Shown piece by piece: positions 23,551 through 32,364 of a stretch of 33,852 bases of DNA (position 1 is its first letter; each line of letters opens with the position of its first letter). The translations under genes were made by a program, and so were the position numbers. A model generated the notes under the pieces. It was not told the DNA's origin and searched no databases. It saw nothing but the letters and a program-made list of their open reading frames with translations. The stretch comes from Bdellovibrionota bacterium (GTDB lineage: Bacteria; Bdellovibrionota; Bdellovibrionia; Bdellovibrionales; JAEYZS01): contig JAZKEU010000003.1 of the NCBI GenBank assembly GCA_040386775.1, forward strand, positions 30,446 through 64,297, in the 5' to 3' direction.

Positions 23551-25191
23551 TTATTTCATATGTACAACTTGATCGGCCAATTCGTGAAAAGAATCGCGAT
23601 GAGTTACAATGCACAAGATACTAGTTTTCTTAAGCTCCCTAAAAAGATTGATAATTTCCTTTTCAGTATCTTTGTCTAAATTTGATGTTGCTTCATCTAG
23701 AATAAACACATCTGGGCGACGTAAAATTGCTCTGCAAATCGCGAGACGCTGCTTTTGTCCAGCTGAGAGTGGAGCGTGTTCGTTTAGAAATTGATTTAAG
23801 CCATCGTTCTCCGAATTAAATATTTTGCCCACACCAACTTTCTCTAGAATGCTGAACATTTCTGTGTCAGTTAATTTTCCATCATAACCATAAGATAAAT
23901 TTTCACGAACTGTGCCAGGAACAAGGAATGGTTCGGGGCCGACATATCCTATTTTCTTAGAAAACAAAGTATAGGATTCAAAAATATCTTCATCGTTGTA
24001 TTTGATGAGCCCCTCTTGGGGGCGAATGATTCCTAATAAAATGCTAAGCAGAGTACTCTTTCCTACTCCTGACTCGCCAACAATCACACAGCATTTTCCC
24101 TTCGTAAGATTTATGCTGATATTCTTAAAAAGATATTCACCTTTGCGGTATCCAAAACTAACCTTTTGAATATCGATATTGTTAATGGTAGCAGGCGCCT
24201 CAGTTTTTTCTAGAAGATTATTCTTTGTACGAATATCCTTTAAATAAAAATTAAAAATTGAAACGATATAGGGAGTTCTGTACTTAAAAGACGAATAAGC
24301 AGTGTGGAGTTCGCTCGAACACTGTGTGAAGCGAATAAATATATAGAAAAATGACAACAGTTTCATTGGCTCTGTTTTTAAAACACCCGTGCTAAAATAA
24401 CTGATGGAAGATAGCGTGAGAAGTCCTAGAAAAACGGGAGCAGCTCCAAGTAGAGCGTCAGTTTTAAAATACGAATTAGAATGAACTCTATAGTTTTCTA
24501 AAGATTTGTTTGCTTCTCTAATTCTTTCGTCAATTTTATTATAAATTTTTAAGAGCAAATTATTTTTTAAAGAATTAATTATTTCGGAATTAAGAAACTC
24601 AAATTCTTGGGTTACGGCAATTCCATATTTTTCCGATAACCTAACTAATCTTAAAAAAGGATAGAGGAGAACAAACAATATAAATACACCGAGAATCATT
24701 TCAATCGGGGCTAAGTACATACCGAGAAGAAAAAACAATGTCCCCGAAAAGCTTGTAACGATCATATTGATCAGCAGCTGTATGAAGATACTTGATTGAG
24801 TAATGGCCTCTGAAAACAAAGAAACCACTTCTTTGGAGTTGATATTTTGACCTTCGCGAATTCCTAATGAAAATATTCGAGCCCTTTGCTCACAAGAGAA
24901 TGTATTTTGGGCCACCATTCCTAAAAATGTTTTGAGAAAAAGCATGCCAGAGCGGATCAAGCCAAAGCTTAAAAGAATGATTGATGCATTCAAGACAGAG
25001 GGACTTACATGAAAAGGCAAAAAAGTTAAATCTGCTTTAACAAGTCCTATTGAGACTAAAAAGAATTGCAGAACGAAGACAAAACTAAAATCCGCTAGAA
25101 ACCACAACATTCCAATTACAGTAGATGCTCCTAGATACGAAAGTACTTTGGGCCCTAGGAAAGCTTTGTAAATTTTTAATTGGTCAAACAT
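23551..25191 (-). CDS. ABC transporter, fused permease-ATPase, PglK/MsbA-like flippase
   Basis: A 546-residue half-transporter: six membrane helices in residues 1-290, then a nucleotide-binding domain with Walker A GESGVGKST (372-380), signature LSAGQ (475-479), Walker B VFILDEATSNLD (495-506) and H-loop His531. This is the type IV exporter layout of MsbA and of PglK, which flips lipid-linked oligosaccharide. In a polysaccharide operon directly behind galE the flippase role is the natural reading, but lipid A export by an MsbA paralogue is not excluded. Its ATG overlaps the galE stop by eight bases. It is the last gene of the operon that starts at 30398. Confidence 0.85.
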   Translation of the reverse strand: MFDQLKIYKAFLGPKVLSYLGASTVIGMLWFLADFSFVFVLQFFLVSIGLVKADLTFLPFHVSPSVLNASIILLSFGLIRSGMLFLKTFLGMVAQNTFSCEQRARIFSLGIREGQNINSKEVVSLFSEAITQSSIFIQLLINMIVTSFSGTLFFLLGMYLAPIEMILGVFILFVLLYPFLRLVRLSEKYGIAVTQEFEFLNSEIINSLKNNLLLKIYNKIDERIREANKSLENYRVHSNSYFKTDALLGAAPVFLGLLTLSSISYFSTGVLKTEPMKLLSFFYIFIRFTQCSSELHTAYSSFKYRTPYIVSIFNFYLKDIRTKNNLLEKTEAPATINNIDIQKVSFGYRKGEYLFKNISINLTKGKCCVIVGESGVGKSTLLSILLGIIRPQEGLIKYNDEDIFESYTLFSKKIGYVGPEPFLVPGTVRENLSYGYDGKLTDTEMFSILEKVGVGKIFNSENDGLNQFLNEHAPLSAGQKQRLAICRAILRRPDVFILDEATSNLDKDTEKEIINLFRELKKTSILCIVTHRDSFHELADQVVHMK

Positions 25192-26185
25192 TTTTAGCCT
25201 TTGTATTCTTAGTTTTTACTTCCCAATCGTAGGCTGTACGGCAAATAATTTCTAAGTTGTCATATTGAGGTGTCCACTGCAAAACCTGCCTCGCAGCACT
25301 AGCCTCCGCAACTACAGAAGGGCAGTCACCAGCCCTGCGAGGTGCCTCCTTAGTAGGAATAGAATGTCCAGAGACTTTCTTCATTGTGTTGATGACTTCT
25401 CTGACAGAGTGACCGCTACCATAACCGAGATTTAGGATTCTAGGTTTTCCATTCTTCAATAAGTATTCGAGGCCTGCGATATGAGCGCTTACGATATCCT
25501 CGACGTGAATATAATCTCGAACGCATGTTCCATCGGGTGTAAGATAATCACTACCAAAGACATACATACTCGCCCTTTTGCCTGAGGCAACCTCTGCTGC
25601 AATTTTAATTAAGTGGGTTGCATTTTCTGTAGCTTGTCCAAGTGTTCCATCTGTTTTTGCTCCAGCTACATTAAAGTAGCGGAAGATTATAGTTTTCAGA
25701 TTTGATTCGAGAAGAGCTTTTTCAGTTAATACCTTAGATTCGCCATAGGGGCTAATGGGAGCTAATTTAGTATCTTCAGAAATAGGCTCGCTATTGGTAT
25801 TTCCGTATACGGCTGCAGTGGATGAAAACACAAAATTTTTAATTTTATATTTTTCACAAAAATGAATTAAGTTGAGTGATCCGTGATAATTATTTTCTAA
25901 GTAGATGTCTGGTAGTCGAACGGATTCTTCTACTGAAGTTTTTGCAGCAAAATGAATTACGCTTTCGAAAGTATTATCTTTAAAGACTTTCTCTAAAGAA
26001 GTTTTGTCCAGTAAGTCCAATTGATAAAATTTAGCTTCTGAAGGGACAGCCCATTTGTAACCAGTGGATAGATTATCTATAACGATGACTTGGTAGTTCT
26101 TATCTATTAAAAATTTCGCGGTGTGTGATCCAATGTATCCAGCTCCGCCGGTTAATAAAACTGTACTTTTACTTGAGTTGGACAT
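25184..26185 (-). CDS. galE: UDP-glucose 4-epimerase
   Basis: A 333-residue extended SDR that interconverts UDP-glucose and UDP-galactose (or the N-acetyl forms). The GalE hallmarks are VLLTGGAGYIGSH, VIDNLSTG, the catalytic Ser in SSTAAVYG, SPYGESK (YxxxK), FRYFNVAGA and TCVRDYIHVEDI. The frame is open to 26209, but ATG 26185 follows the colD stop by one base (TAAAATG) and has GGAA seven bases upstream. It supplies UDP-galactose or UDP-GalNAc to the glycosyltransferases, or a substrate for the initiating phosphotransferase. Confidence 0.92.
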   Translation of the reverse strand: MSNSSKSTVLLTGGAGYIGSHTAKFLIDKNYQVIVIDNLSTGYKWAVPSEAKFYQLDLLDKTSLEKVFKDNTFESVIHFAAKTSVEESVRLPDIYLENNYHGSLNLIHFCEKYKIKNFVFSSTAAVYGNTNSEPISEDTKLAPISPYGESKVLTEKALLESNLKTIIFRYFNVAGAKTDGTLGQATENATHLIKIAAEVASGKRASMYVFGSDYLTPDGTCVRDYIHVEDIVSAHIAGLEYLLKNGKPRILNLGYGSGHSVREVINTMKKVSGHSIPTKEAPRRAGDCPSVVAEASAARQVLQWTPQYDNLEIICRTAYDWEVKTKNTKAKNV

Positions 26186-26186
26186 T

Positions 26187-27368
26187 TTATGTTCCAAAAA
26201 TTTTTTCAAACACTGCTGGAAGTTTTTTAATTTCTTCTTTCATGTCGATATGATGGTTGCCAATAAATAATCCGTTTTGATCAATCCATTCTGCATTTGG
26301 TAATGCACCCGAGATTTCATAATCAAACCATTTGAGCACTTCGTTTTTGGCAAAGTTTCCAGCAACGATTGGGCGGCACTCTACTCCCAGTTCCGTAAGC
26401 TGATTTGCCAATTCAATTCGATTTATTGGAGAATTTTTCTTTAGAACAAGACTGAATCCAAACCAGCTGCTCTTGCCAATTTCTTTTTGGATGGTGAAGT
26501 AGGGATGGTTGTTAAAGAGTTCTTGGAAGATACTGGCGTTCTGCCTGCGCATGTTAATAAATCCAGGCAACTTTTTAAGTTGTTCTATTCCAAGAGCGCC
26601 TTCCAGCTCTAGAGGGCGCACATTGTATCCGGGAAGAACGAACTTAAATGATTCTTCGAAAGCGTTGTCACTTTTAGTTCCGGAGACGTGATTGTGCTTA
26701 GGCAGGTTTCTCGTCCAGCCATGAGCTCTCAAGCACAATAGAATATGATAAAGCTCCTCATCATCGGTGCAGACAATACCGCCCTCCATTGTAGAAATAT
26801 GATGAGAAAAAAAGCTACTGAAAGTTCCCATAACCCCAAAGGTTCCGGTTTGCTTTTCGTTAAAAGTAGCGCCTAAAGATTCACAGTTATCTTCAATGAG
26901 AGTAATATCTTTTCCAGAAATCATATCGTTGATTTTTTTGAAATCATTTGAATTACCCAAAAGATTAACAGTCATAATAAGTTTAGTTTTCGGAGTAATT
27001 GCTTTTTCTAATGCTTTTAAATCAAAGTTTAAGGTATCGACATCTATATCAACGAATTTTAGTTTTAGACCATATTGATACAGCGGATAATAAGTCGTGC
27101 TCCAAGAAACTGCGGGAACAATAACTTCATCTCCCCGTTTAAGTGGATTATTTTTTTTATAGAATAAAGCAGCGACCATAAGAAGATTTGCAGTTGAGCC
27201 AGAACTGCACATTATGCTGTATTTGCTACCGAGGTATTTAGAAAAATCTCTTTCATAATTGGCTACTTGCTGCCCCATTGTGAATTGACCAGAATCAATC
27301 ACGCGATGCATAGCCTGAATTTCTTTTTCATCCCAACTTGGAGAGGCTAATGGAAAATTGATTTTCAT
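26187..27368 (-). CDS. colD: GDP-4-keto-6-deoxy-D-mannose 3-dehydratase (ColD)
   Basis: A 393-residue PLP enzyme of the DegT fold that removes the 3-hydroxyl group of GDP-4-keto-6-deoxymannose. It is a dehydratase and not an aminotransferase: the PLP lysine is replaced by histidine in FSSFFSHHISTMEGG (His189/His190), the ColD hallmark. Other ColD-typical segments are PAVSWSTTYYPLYQYG, IEDNCESLGATF, LRAHGWTRNLPKHN, FKFVLPGYNVRPLE and NGLFIGNHHI. Length is that of ColD (about 390). It lies between colC and galE with ATGA coupling to colC. This fits the GDP-L-colitose route well; I consider the assignment firm. Confidence 0.92.
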   Translation of the reverse strand: MKINFPLASPSWDEKEIQAMHRVIDSGQFTMGQQVANYERDFSKYLGSKYSIMCSSGSTANLLMVAALFYKKNNPLKRGDEVIVPAVSWSTTYYPLYQYGLKLKFVDIDVDTLNFDLKALEKAITPKTKLIMTVNLLGNSNDFKKINDMISGKDITLIEDNCESLGATFNEKQTGTFGVMGTFSSFFSHHISTMEGGIVCTDDEELYHILLCLRAHGWTRNLPKHNHVSGTKSDNAFEESFKFVLPGYNVRPLELEGALGIEQLKKLPGFINMRRQNASIFQELFNNHPYFTIQKEIGKSSWFGFSLVLKKNSPINRIELANQLTELGVECRPIVAGNFAKNEVLKWFDYEISGALPNAEWIDQNGLFIGNHHIDMKEEIKKLPAVFEKIFGT

Positions 27369-28288
27369 TTTGAAACCCCATTTTGCAAATAATAATCGTA
27401 AGTTTTCTTAATTCCTTGCTCGAGACTTGTTTTTGATTTCCAACCCAAACTTGCGATCTTTTCGATAGAGATTAGTTTTTGTTTCATGCCGGTGGGCTTA
27501 GTTAGGTCATGTTGGAAGTCGCCGGTATAGCCAATGACTTTCCCGGCGGCCTGATAGTAGTCATTCACTGAGTGATCATGTCCAAGTCCAATATTCATTA
27601 CGTCCGGAATTTTTTTTATCATTGGAGCGAGATAAAAAATTGCATCAGCCAAATCTGCAGCATCCATAAACTCTCTTCTTGCTAAGCCGTCGCCCCATAT
27701 TTCAATGGATGTTTTATTTGTTTTTGCTAAGTGTGTTTTGTGAATGATAGCTGGTACTAGGTGAGAGTGTTCTGGGTTGAATTTGTCGTGTCTTCCGTAA
27801 AGGTTGCAAGGAATCAAAGTTTTGTACTGAAAGTCTGGATGCTGATTGCGAATGTATTGGCAAAGTTTTAACCCAAGAATTTTAGCTAAGGCATAACCTT
27901 CATTAGTCGGCTCAAGTTCTCCCGTTAATATTTGTTCTTCTCTCAATGGATTCGACGCATTTTTCGGATACATACATGAGCTTGCAAGATTCAATAGAGA
28001 AGGAATCTTTGCTTCGTATGCTGCCATTATCAGATTTCTATTAATATCTGTATTTTCAACTAGGAATGATACTGGATTTTTAATATTTGCCTGAATACCG
28101 CCCACGCGTCCAGCAGCATGAACAATCAAATCAGGTTTAGTTTCGATAAGATAATTTTTAACATGATCATAATCAAAAAGATTCATCTGTTGTCTGGTTG
28201 GAGCTATAACTTTGAGCTCTTTTGTCTTGGGATGCTCGAGAAGGTTTTTTCCAACCATTCCAGTGCCGCCAGTAATCAATATCTTCAT
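27365..28288 (-). CDS. colC: GDP-colitose synthase (ColC); Fcl-family epimerase/reductase
   Basis: A 307-residue SDR related to GDP-fucose synthase. It would do the C5 epimerisation and NADPH-dependent 4-keto reduction giving GDP-L-colitose. The N-terminus [17 protein letters not shown] binds [22 protein letters not shown] (catalytic Cys105), [12 protein letters not shown] (Tyr132, Lys136) and HSHLVPA (His176) are the Fcl/ColC active-site set; [14 protein letters not shown] follows. Fcl and ColC share these residues, so sequence alone cannot exclude GDP-fucose synthase. The directly coupled colD gene makes ColC the better choice. ATGA overlaps join it to both gmd and colD. Confidence 0.8.
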   Translation of the reverse strand: MKILITGGTGMVGKNLLEHPKTKELKVIAPTRQQMNLFDYDHVKNYLIETKPDLIVHAAGRVGGIQANIKNPVSFLVENTDINRNLIMAAYEAKIPSLLNLASSCMYPKNASNPLREEQILTGELEPTNEGYALAKILGLKLCQYIRNQHPDFQYKTLIPCNLYGRHDKFNPEHSHLVPAIIHKTHLAKTNKTSIEIWGDGLARREFMDAADLADAIFYLAPMIKKIPDVMNIGLGHDHSVNDYYQAAGKVIGYTGDFQHDLTKPTGMKQKLISIEKIASLGWKSKTSLEQGIKKTYDYYLQNGVSK

Positions 28289-29367
28289 TGATCAAGCCTC
28301 AAAACTTTTTTAACTGAGCGTCCTTCTTTTTCAAGAATTGCCAACTTGTAATCTGTTTCTGTCATTTCTTTTACAAGCTCTGCAAAAGTTATTTTAGGTT
28401 CCCAGCCAAGTTGTTTTCTAGCTTTAGTAGCATCTCCAAGAAGTGTCTCAACTTCCGCAGGACGGTAATATTCTGGATCGATAGCAACGATTGTCTCACC
28501 CTTTTCATTTACTCCAACTTCGTTAGGTCCAGAACCTTTCCATTCAATTTTCATATCTAAATTTTTTGCAGTTGCATTGATGAAATCACGAACGCTATAT
28601 TGCACTCCTGTAGCAATCACAAAATCTTCAGCCTTCGGTTGCTGCATCATGAGCCATTGCATTTCAACGTAATCTTTAGCGTGACCCCAATCTCTTCTGG
28701 CATCTAAGTTTCCAAGAAATAATTTCTTTTGCAAACCAAGTTTAATTCTCGCCATTGCTCTTGTGATTTTACGAGTTACGAATGTTTCTCCGCGCAGTGG
28801 GCTCTCATGGTTGAATAGAATTCCGTTACAAGCAAAAAGTCCATAGGCTTCACGGTAATTCACTGTAATCCAATATGCATAAAGTTTTGCTACACCATAG
28901 GGGCTGCGTGGGTGGAAAGGTGTTGTTTCAGTTTGTGGTGTTTCTTTAACCAAGCCATATAACTCTGAAGTAGAAGCTTGATAGAACTTTGTTTTTTCAT
29001 TGAGCTTTAAAATACGAATTGCTTCAAGCAATCTTAGAGTTCCGATTGCATCCGAATTTGCTGTGTATTCAGGTGCTTCAAAAGAGACTCCAACGTGACT
29101 TTGTGCCGCTAAGTTATAAATCTCGTCAGGTTGAACATTTTGAACAATTCTAATAAGGCTTGAGGAATCGGTGAGATCTCCGTGATGCAAGTAAAAATTA
29201 TTATTTGTTTCATGAGGATCTTGAAAAAGATGATCAATACGATCCGTGTTGAAAAGAGAAGTTCTGCGTTTCATGCCGTGAACTTCATAACCTTTTTGTA
29301 AAAGCAGCTCAGCTAAGTAGGCCCCATCTTGGCCTGTAACACCTGTCAATAAAGCGCGTTTTTTCAC
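28285..29367 (-). CDS. gmd: GDP-mannose 4,6-dehydratase
   Basis: A 360-residue extended SDR. It converts GDP-mannose to GDP-4-keto-6-deoxymannose, the shared precursor of fucose, colitose, rhamnose and perosamine. Signature segments: [63 protein letters not shown] (YxxxK), [34 protein letters not shown] and [13 protein letters not shown]. It starts at a GTG preceded by GGGAG. Thirty-eight bases separate it from the upstream GT2 gene in the same operon. It must draw its substrate from manC at 1919-3298. Confidence 0.96.
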   Translation of the reverse strand: MKKRALLTGVTGQDGAYLAELLLQKGYEVHGMKRRTSLFNTDRIDHLFQDPHETNNNFYLHHGDLTDSSSLIRIVQNVQPDEIYNLAAQSHVGVSFEAPEYTANSDAIGTLRLLEAIRILKLNEKTKFYQASTSELYGLVKETPQTETTPFHPRSPYGVAKLYAYWITVNYREAYGLFACNGILFNHESPLRGETFVTRKITRAMARIKLGLQKKLFLGNLDARRDWGHAKDYVEMQWLMMQQPKAEDFVIATGVQYSVRDFINATAKNLDMKIEWKGSGPNEVGVNEKGETIVAIDPEYYRPAEVETLLGDATKARKQLGWEPKITFAELVKEMTETDYKLAILEKEGRSVKKVLRLDQ

Positions 29368-29405
29368 GAGATCTCCCAGTTAGATTTATGAGTCAATTTA
29401 TGGTG

Positions 29406-30398
29406 TTATGAGCGTCTTCTGTCAATAAAAGAACGTAGTGTTTGAGAGGCTGCGCTCCACGAAAACCATTGGAGAAGGCGTGGAACCATTTTGGTGGCTT
29501 GAATAAAGTTTTTCTTAGTAAGTGCCGTGTAGAACATACGAATGAGAATCGAGAAAAACTCGCGTTTTATCAATCCTGAGCAACTAGGATATTGTTGTTC
29601 CATTGCAGTTTTTAGCTGTGTCATATATGCAGTGGCCTCAACAAACCAATGATTTTTTGGGTCAAAATAGAATTTTACAAAATCTAGAGGCAACTTCAAA
29701 TCGAAGCGATTCTGTATGTAGGAATGAGAGACTTTGTAGCTTGTTTCCATTTGATTTCCTCTCTGAGCATGAGAAATACTTTCGTCATGGATGCGGTAAC
29801 GAAGTAGTTTCTCTGGTAAATTTGAAATTTTGTAACGAAAAGAGACTCTTGTCCAAAGGTCATAATCTTCTGCGCTCTTGTATGCGGGTTGATATTGGAA
29901 TGAATTGTAGACTTCTTTGCGTAGCATTACAGTCGGGTGAAGGACGCATACGCTTCTTGTAAGGAGGCAAAAAATGAAGTTTGGATCTGCAGGGACCTCT
30001 AAAGATCTATCAATTTCTTTACCTTTTTTATCAATAAACATAATATTGGTGCCTACAACGTCAATTTCAGGATGTTTATTCAGAAATTGAATTTGTTTTT
30101 CAAACCTATCTTTTTCGCAAATATCATCGGCATCCATTCTACAGATGTATTTATTCGAAGCAGCAGCGTTAATTCCTATATTAAGAGTGTCAATTAGCCC
30201 CTGATTTTTAGGATTATTAATAATTCGTATCCTTGAATCTTTAAAGGATTCCGCTATTTTCAGGCTAGAGTCGGAAGAACCATCATTCAATAAAAGCAGC
30301 TCAAAATCAGAAAAGGATTGATCCAAAACGCTTTCTATAGCGCGAGCTAAATACTTTTCACTATTATAAATTGGCAGTAGGACACTCAATTGACTCAA
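29406..30398 (-). CDS. GT2-family glycosyltransferase
   Basis: A GT-A transferase with LSVLLPIYNSEKYLARAIES, FELLLLNDGSSDSS, the metal motif RMDADDIC (DADD), and SAEDYDLWTRV (ED-x-D-x-W). The frame is open to an ATG at 30446, but I choose the TTG at 30398: it has GAGGA seven bases upstream, gives the normal N-terminus (initiator then SQLSVLLPIYN), and clears the divergent gene's promoter. The product is then 330 residues. It is the first gene of the operon gmd-colC-colD-galE-ABC and may add the sugar made there. The C-terminus is basic and ends RRRS. Confidence 0.87.
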   Translation of the reverse strand: MSQLSVLLPIYNSEKYLARAIESVLDQSFSDFELLLLNDGSSDSSLKIAESFKDSRIRIINNPKNQGLIDTLNIGINAAASNKYICRMDADDICEKDRFEKQIQFLNKHPEIDVVGTNIMFIDKKGKEIDRSLEVPADPNFIFCLLTRSVCVLHPTVMLRKEVYNSFQYQPAYKSAEDYDLWTRVSFRYKISNLPEKLLRYRIHDESISHAQRGNQMETSYKVSHSYIQNRFDLKLPLDFVKFYFDPKNHWFVEATAYMTQLKTAMEQQYPSCSGLIKREFFSILIRMFYTALTKKNFIQATKMVPRLLQWFSWSAASQTLRSFIDRRRS

Positions 30399-30417
30399 AG
30401 CTGTTTCCTCGTATAAT
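30390..30417 (+). promoter_or_regulatory. Strong sigma-70-type promoter for the 30459 gene
   Basis: TTGACT (30390-30395), a 16-base spacer and TATAAT (30412-30417): eleven of twelve consensus bases. The transcript would start near 30424 and carry a leader of about 35 bases with TGAGG before ATG 30459. The -35 box lies at the very start of the divergent GT2 gene, so the two operons share a compact divergent control region. Confidence 0.6.
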
Positions 30418-30458
30418 CTTCTATTCCTTATAAATCCTGAGATCATAGTGAGGCGTCA

Positions 30459-31520
30459 ATGAATAAATTTATTTACATGGATATTTACAGATGCGGAAAA
30501 GTTGCGCGTGTTGCTGTTAATTCTTTTGTAAAACACTATCCCGATTTAGAACTTCATCTTTTTGGGGTCGCCGATGACTTCTTGTGGTTAGAGGATATGA
30601 GTTCAAAGGGACGTCTTGTCTTTCAGGATATTTCTAGCGACTCTGCGCTTCTTAGACGTTGGGATGTACATGGGCATTGGGGAACTGCTCATCTTTGGGC
30701 GAAGTTGATCCAAACTAGAAGTGAGAAATTTCTTCTTCATCTTGATAGTGATATTATCTTCCGAGGTCCAGCATTGGACCCTATTTTTAAAGCGATAGAT
30801 GAAGGTTTTGACCTTGTGGGTTCTCCTCGCAATTACAAAAATAATTTAAATAAACGTGATGATATCAGATATCTTCCAGATTTGGTTCAAACGGCGATTT
30901 TTGCGTTCAATCGGGAATTGGTGTCGCAACATGAGTTTGAAGAATTAGTAGAAATGGCTCGTGGGCATTACAATCCGCTAGGTCATCCTGTAATTGATTT
31001 TTTTGATCCAGTGATGTTCGAAATCCTTAAAAATGGTGGAAATATCTGCTACCTTGATGTTGATGATTTTGGCGGAACCCATAGAGAAGGACATCGCAAC
31101 AATCGCCACACGGAATTGAATAACACTCTTGGCGATCTAGGAACTTTGTTCTGTCACTATTCTTCTGTGGGATCTGGTTTAAAATACTTTCATGATCCTC
31201 TAACTCGAGTTTTCACTCCTAAATTTTATGTTCAACATGGGCTTATGAGGTATTGGTCATTCTGCAAATTCTTTTATAATCAAGACCTTCCTGTAAATAC
31301 GGATAAACAAAAATTTGAAAAAGTTTATGAAAAATATAAAAGTGAAATGTCTATTGGCGTGGATTTAAAAGCCATTCAAAATGATGTAGACTGGATGAAA
31401 TTAGAAAAAAAATACAATCCAAACTTACTGGGCAATTTAAAAACTTCCTTAGGAATTTTAGCGGAAGTAAACAAAAAAATTTCCAAGAAATTAAAGAATA
31501 AAATGAGGGCAAGCTCTTGA
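30459..31520 (+). CDS. Putative GT-A-type glycosyltransferase, family unassigned
   Basis: A 353-residue protein I cannot place in a named family. It has a nucleotide-sugar GT-A pattern: an N-terminal strand (MNKFIYMDIYRCGKVARVAV), the DxD metal site FLLHLDSDIIFRGPA (Asp96, Asp98), the segment DLVGSPRNYKNN, and later FDPVMFEIL and FGGTHREGHRNNRHT, rich in His/Arg. The DSD in a 'K.LLHLDSDI' context suggests a retaining GT8/GT27-like fold. The C-terminal 90 residues are Lys-rich and helical (KKISKKLKNKMR), perhaps for membrane contact. TTGA overlap couples it to the GT11 gene, so the two probably act on the same glycan. Confidence 0.65.
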   Translation: MNKFIYMDIYRCGKVARVAVNSFVKHYPDLELHLFGVADDFLWLEDMSSKGRLVFQDISSDSALLRRWDVHGHWGTAHLWAKLIQTRSEKFLLHLDSDIIFRGPALDPIFKAIDEGFDLVGSPRNYKNNLNKRDDIRYLPDLVQTAIFAFNRELVSQHEFEELVEMARGHYNPLGHPVIDFFDPVMFEILKNGGNICYLDVDDFGGTHREGHRNNRHTELNNTLGDLGTLFCHYSSVGSGLKYFHDPLTRVFTPKFYVQHGLMRYWSFCKFFYNQDLPVNTDKQKFEKVYEKYKSEMSIGVDLKAIQNDVDWMKLEKKYNPNLLGNLKTSLGILAEVNKKISKKLKNKMRASS

Positions 31521-32362
31521 ACAAGCTCGTTGTAGTTAACTTAATTGGCGGTTTGGGAAACCAAATGTTTCAGTATGCCGTGGGTAAAGCTTTGGCAAAA
31601 AAGCTGGGAGGTACTCTCAAAGTTGACATCAAAGGATTTGAAACCTACTTTCGCTCTTACGATCTTAATAATTTTAAAATTTCTGCCGTAATAGCAACCC
31701 AAGAAGAAGTGTCTTTTCTCAAATCAAAAAATTTATTTTTTAAAACTAAACATGTTTATAAAGAAAAAACTTTTTGTTACGACTCAACTGTGTTCAACAA
31801 TAAACTTCCAGTTTATTTAGAAGGATACTGGCAGTCGGAAAAATACTTTAAAGATATTAGGCAAGATTTATTGTCGGAGTTTCAGCCAAAAAATTCTTTA
31901 AGTGAATATTCCCAAGGAATTTTAACGAAAATAAGATCTTCTAAGAACTCTGTTTCTATCCATATTCGTAGAGGAGATTATTTAAAACCTCAGAATCAAC
32001 AAGTGCACGGAGTATGTTCTTTGGAATATTACCAATCTGCAATTCAGACTTTATCGGACGAATTTGGACAGTCTTCATATTTTATATTTTCCGATGATAT
32101 AGATTGGGCAAAATCCAATTTAAATTTAAATGGAGATGCTACTTTTATAGACGAAAATACTGGAAATCGTAGCTTCGAAGATATTCTTTTAATGTCTGCT
32201 TGCGAACATAACATCATTGCGAACAGCTCATTCAGTTGGTGGGGTGCTTGGTTAAATCAAAATGCCAATAAAAAAGTCATTGCTCCGTTAAAATGGTTTG
32301 CAACTCAAAAAATTGAGTCTCGTGATATTTATGCACAAGATTGGACGATAAATAGTCTGTGA
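31517..32362 (+). CDS. GT11-family alpha-1,2-fucosyl/colitosyltransferase-like enzyme
   Basis: A 281-residue GT-B transferase with the GT11 signatures: NLIGGLGNQMFQYAVGKAL at the N-terminus, VSIHIRRGDYLKP (GDP-binding HxRRGDY, 149-155), FIFSDDIDWAKSNL and NSSFSWWGAWLN near the end. These define alpha-1,2-fucosyltransferases (FutC, WbsJ, WbgL type). Some GT11 enzymes in colitose-containing E. coli loci act as colitosyltransferases. Since ColD/ColC are encoded 4 kb away, GDP-colitose is a plausible donor (inference). It starts at a TTG sharing bases with the upstream stop, with GAGGG seven bases before. Two bases separate its stop from the convergent GT2 gene. Confidence 0.9.
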   Translation: MNKLVVVNLIGGLGNQMFQYAVGKALAKKLGGTLKVDIKGFETYFRSYDLNNFKISAVIATQEEVSFLKSKNLFFKTKHVYKEKTFCYDSTVFNNKLPVYLEGYWQSEKYFKDIRQDLLSEFQPKNSLSEYSQGILTKIRSSKNSVSIHIRRGDYLKPQNQQVHGVCSLEYYQSAIQTLSDEFGQSSYFIFSDDIDWAKSNLNLNGDATFIDENTGNRSFEDILLMSACEHNIIANSSFSWWGAWLNQNANKKVIAPLKWFATQKIESRDIYAQDWTINSL

Positions 32363-32364
32363 TC

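Noticed and set aside
27365-28288. Calling this gene fcl (GDP-fucose synthase)
   Set aside because: Active-site residues fit both, but direct coupling to an unmistakable colD favours colC. The alternative is kept open in the entry.
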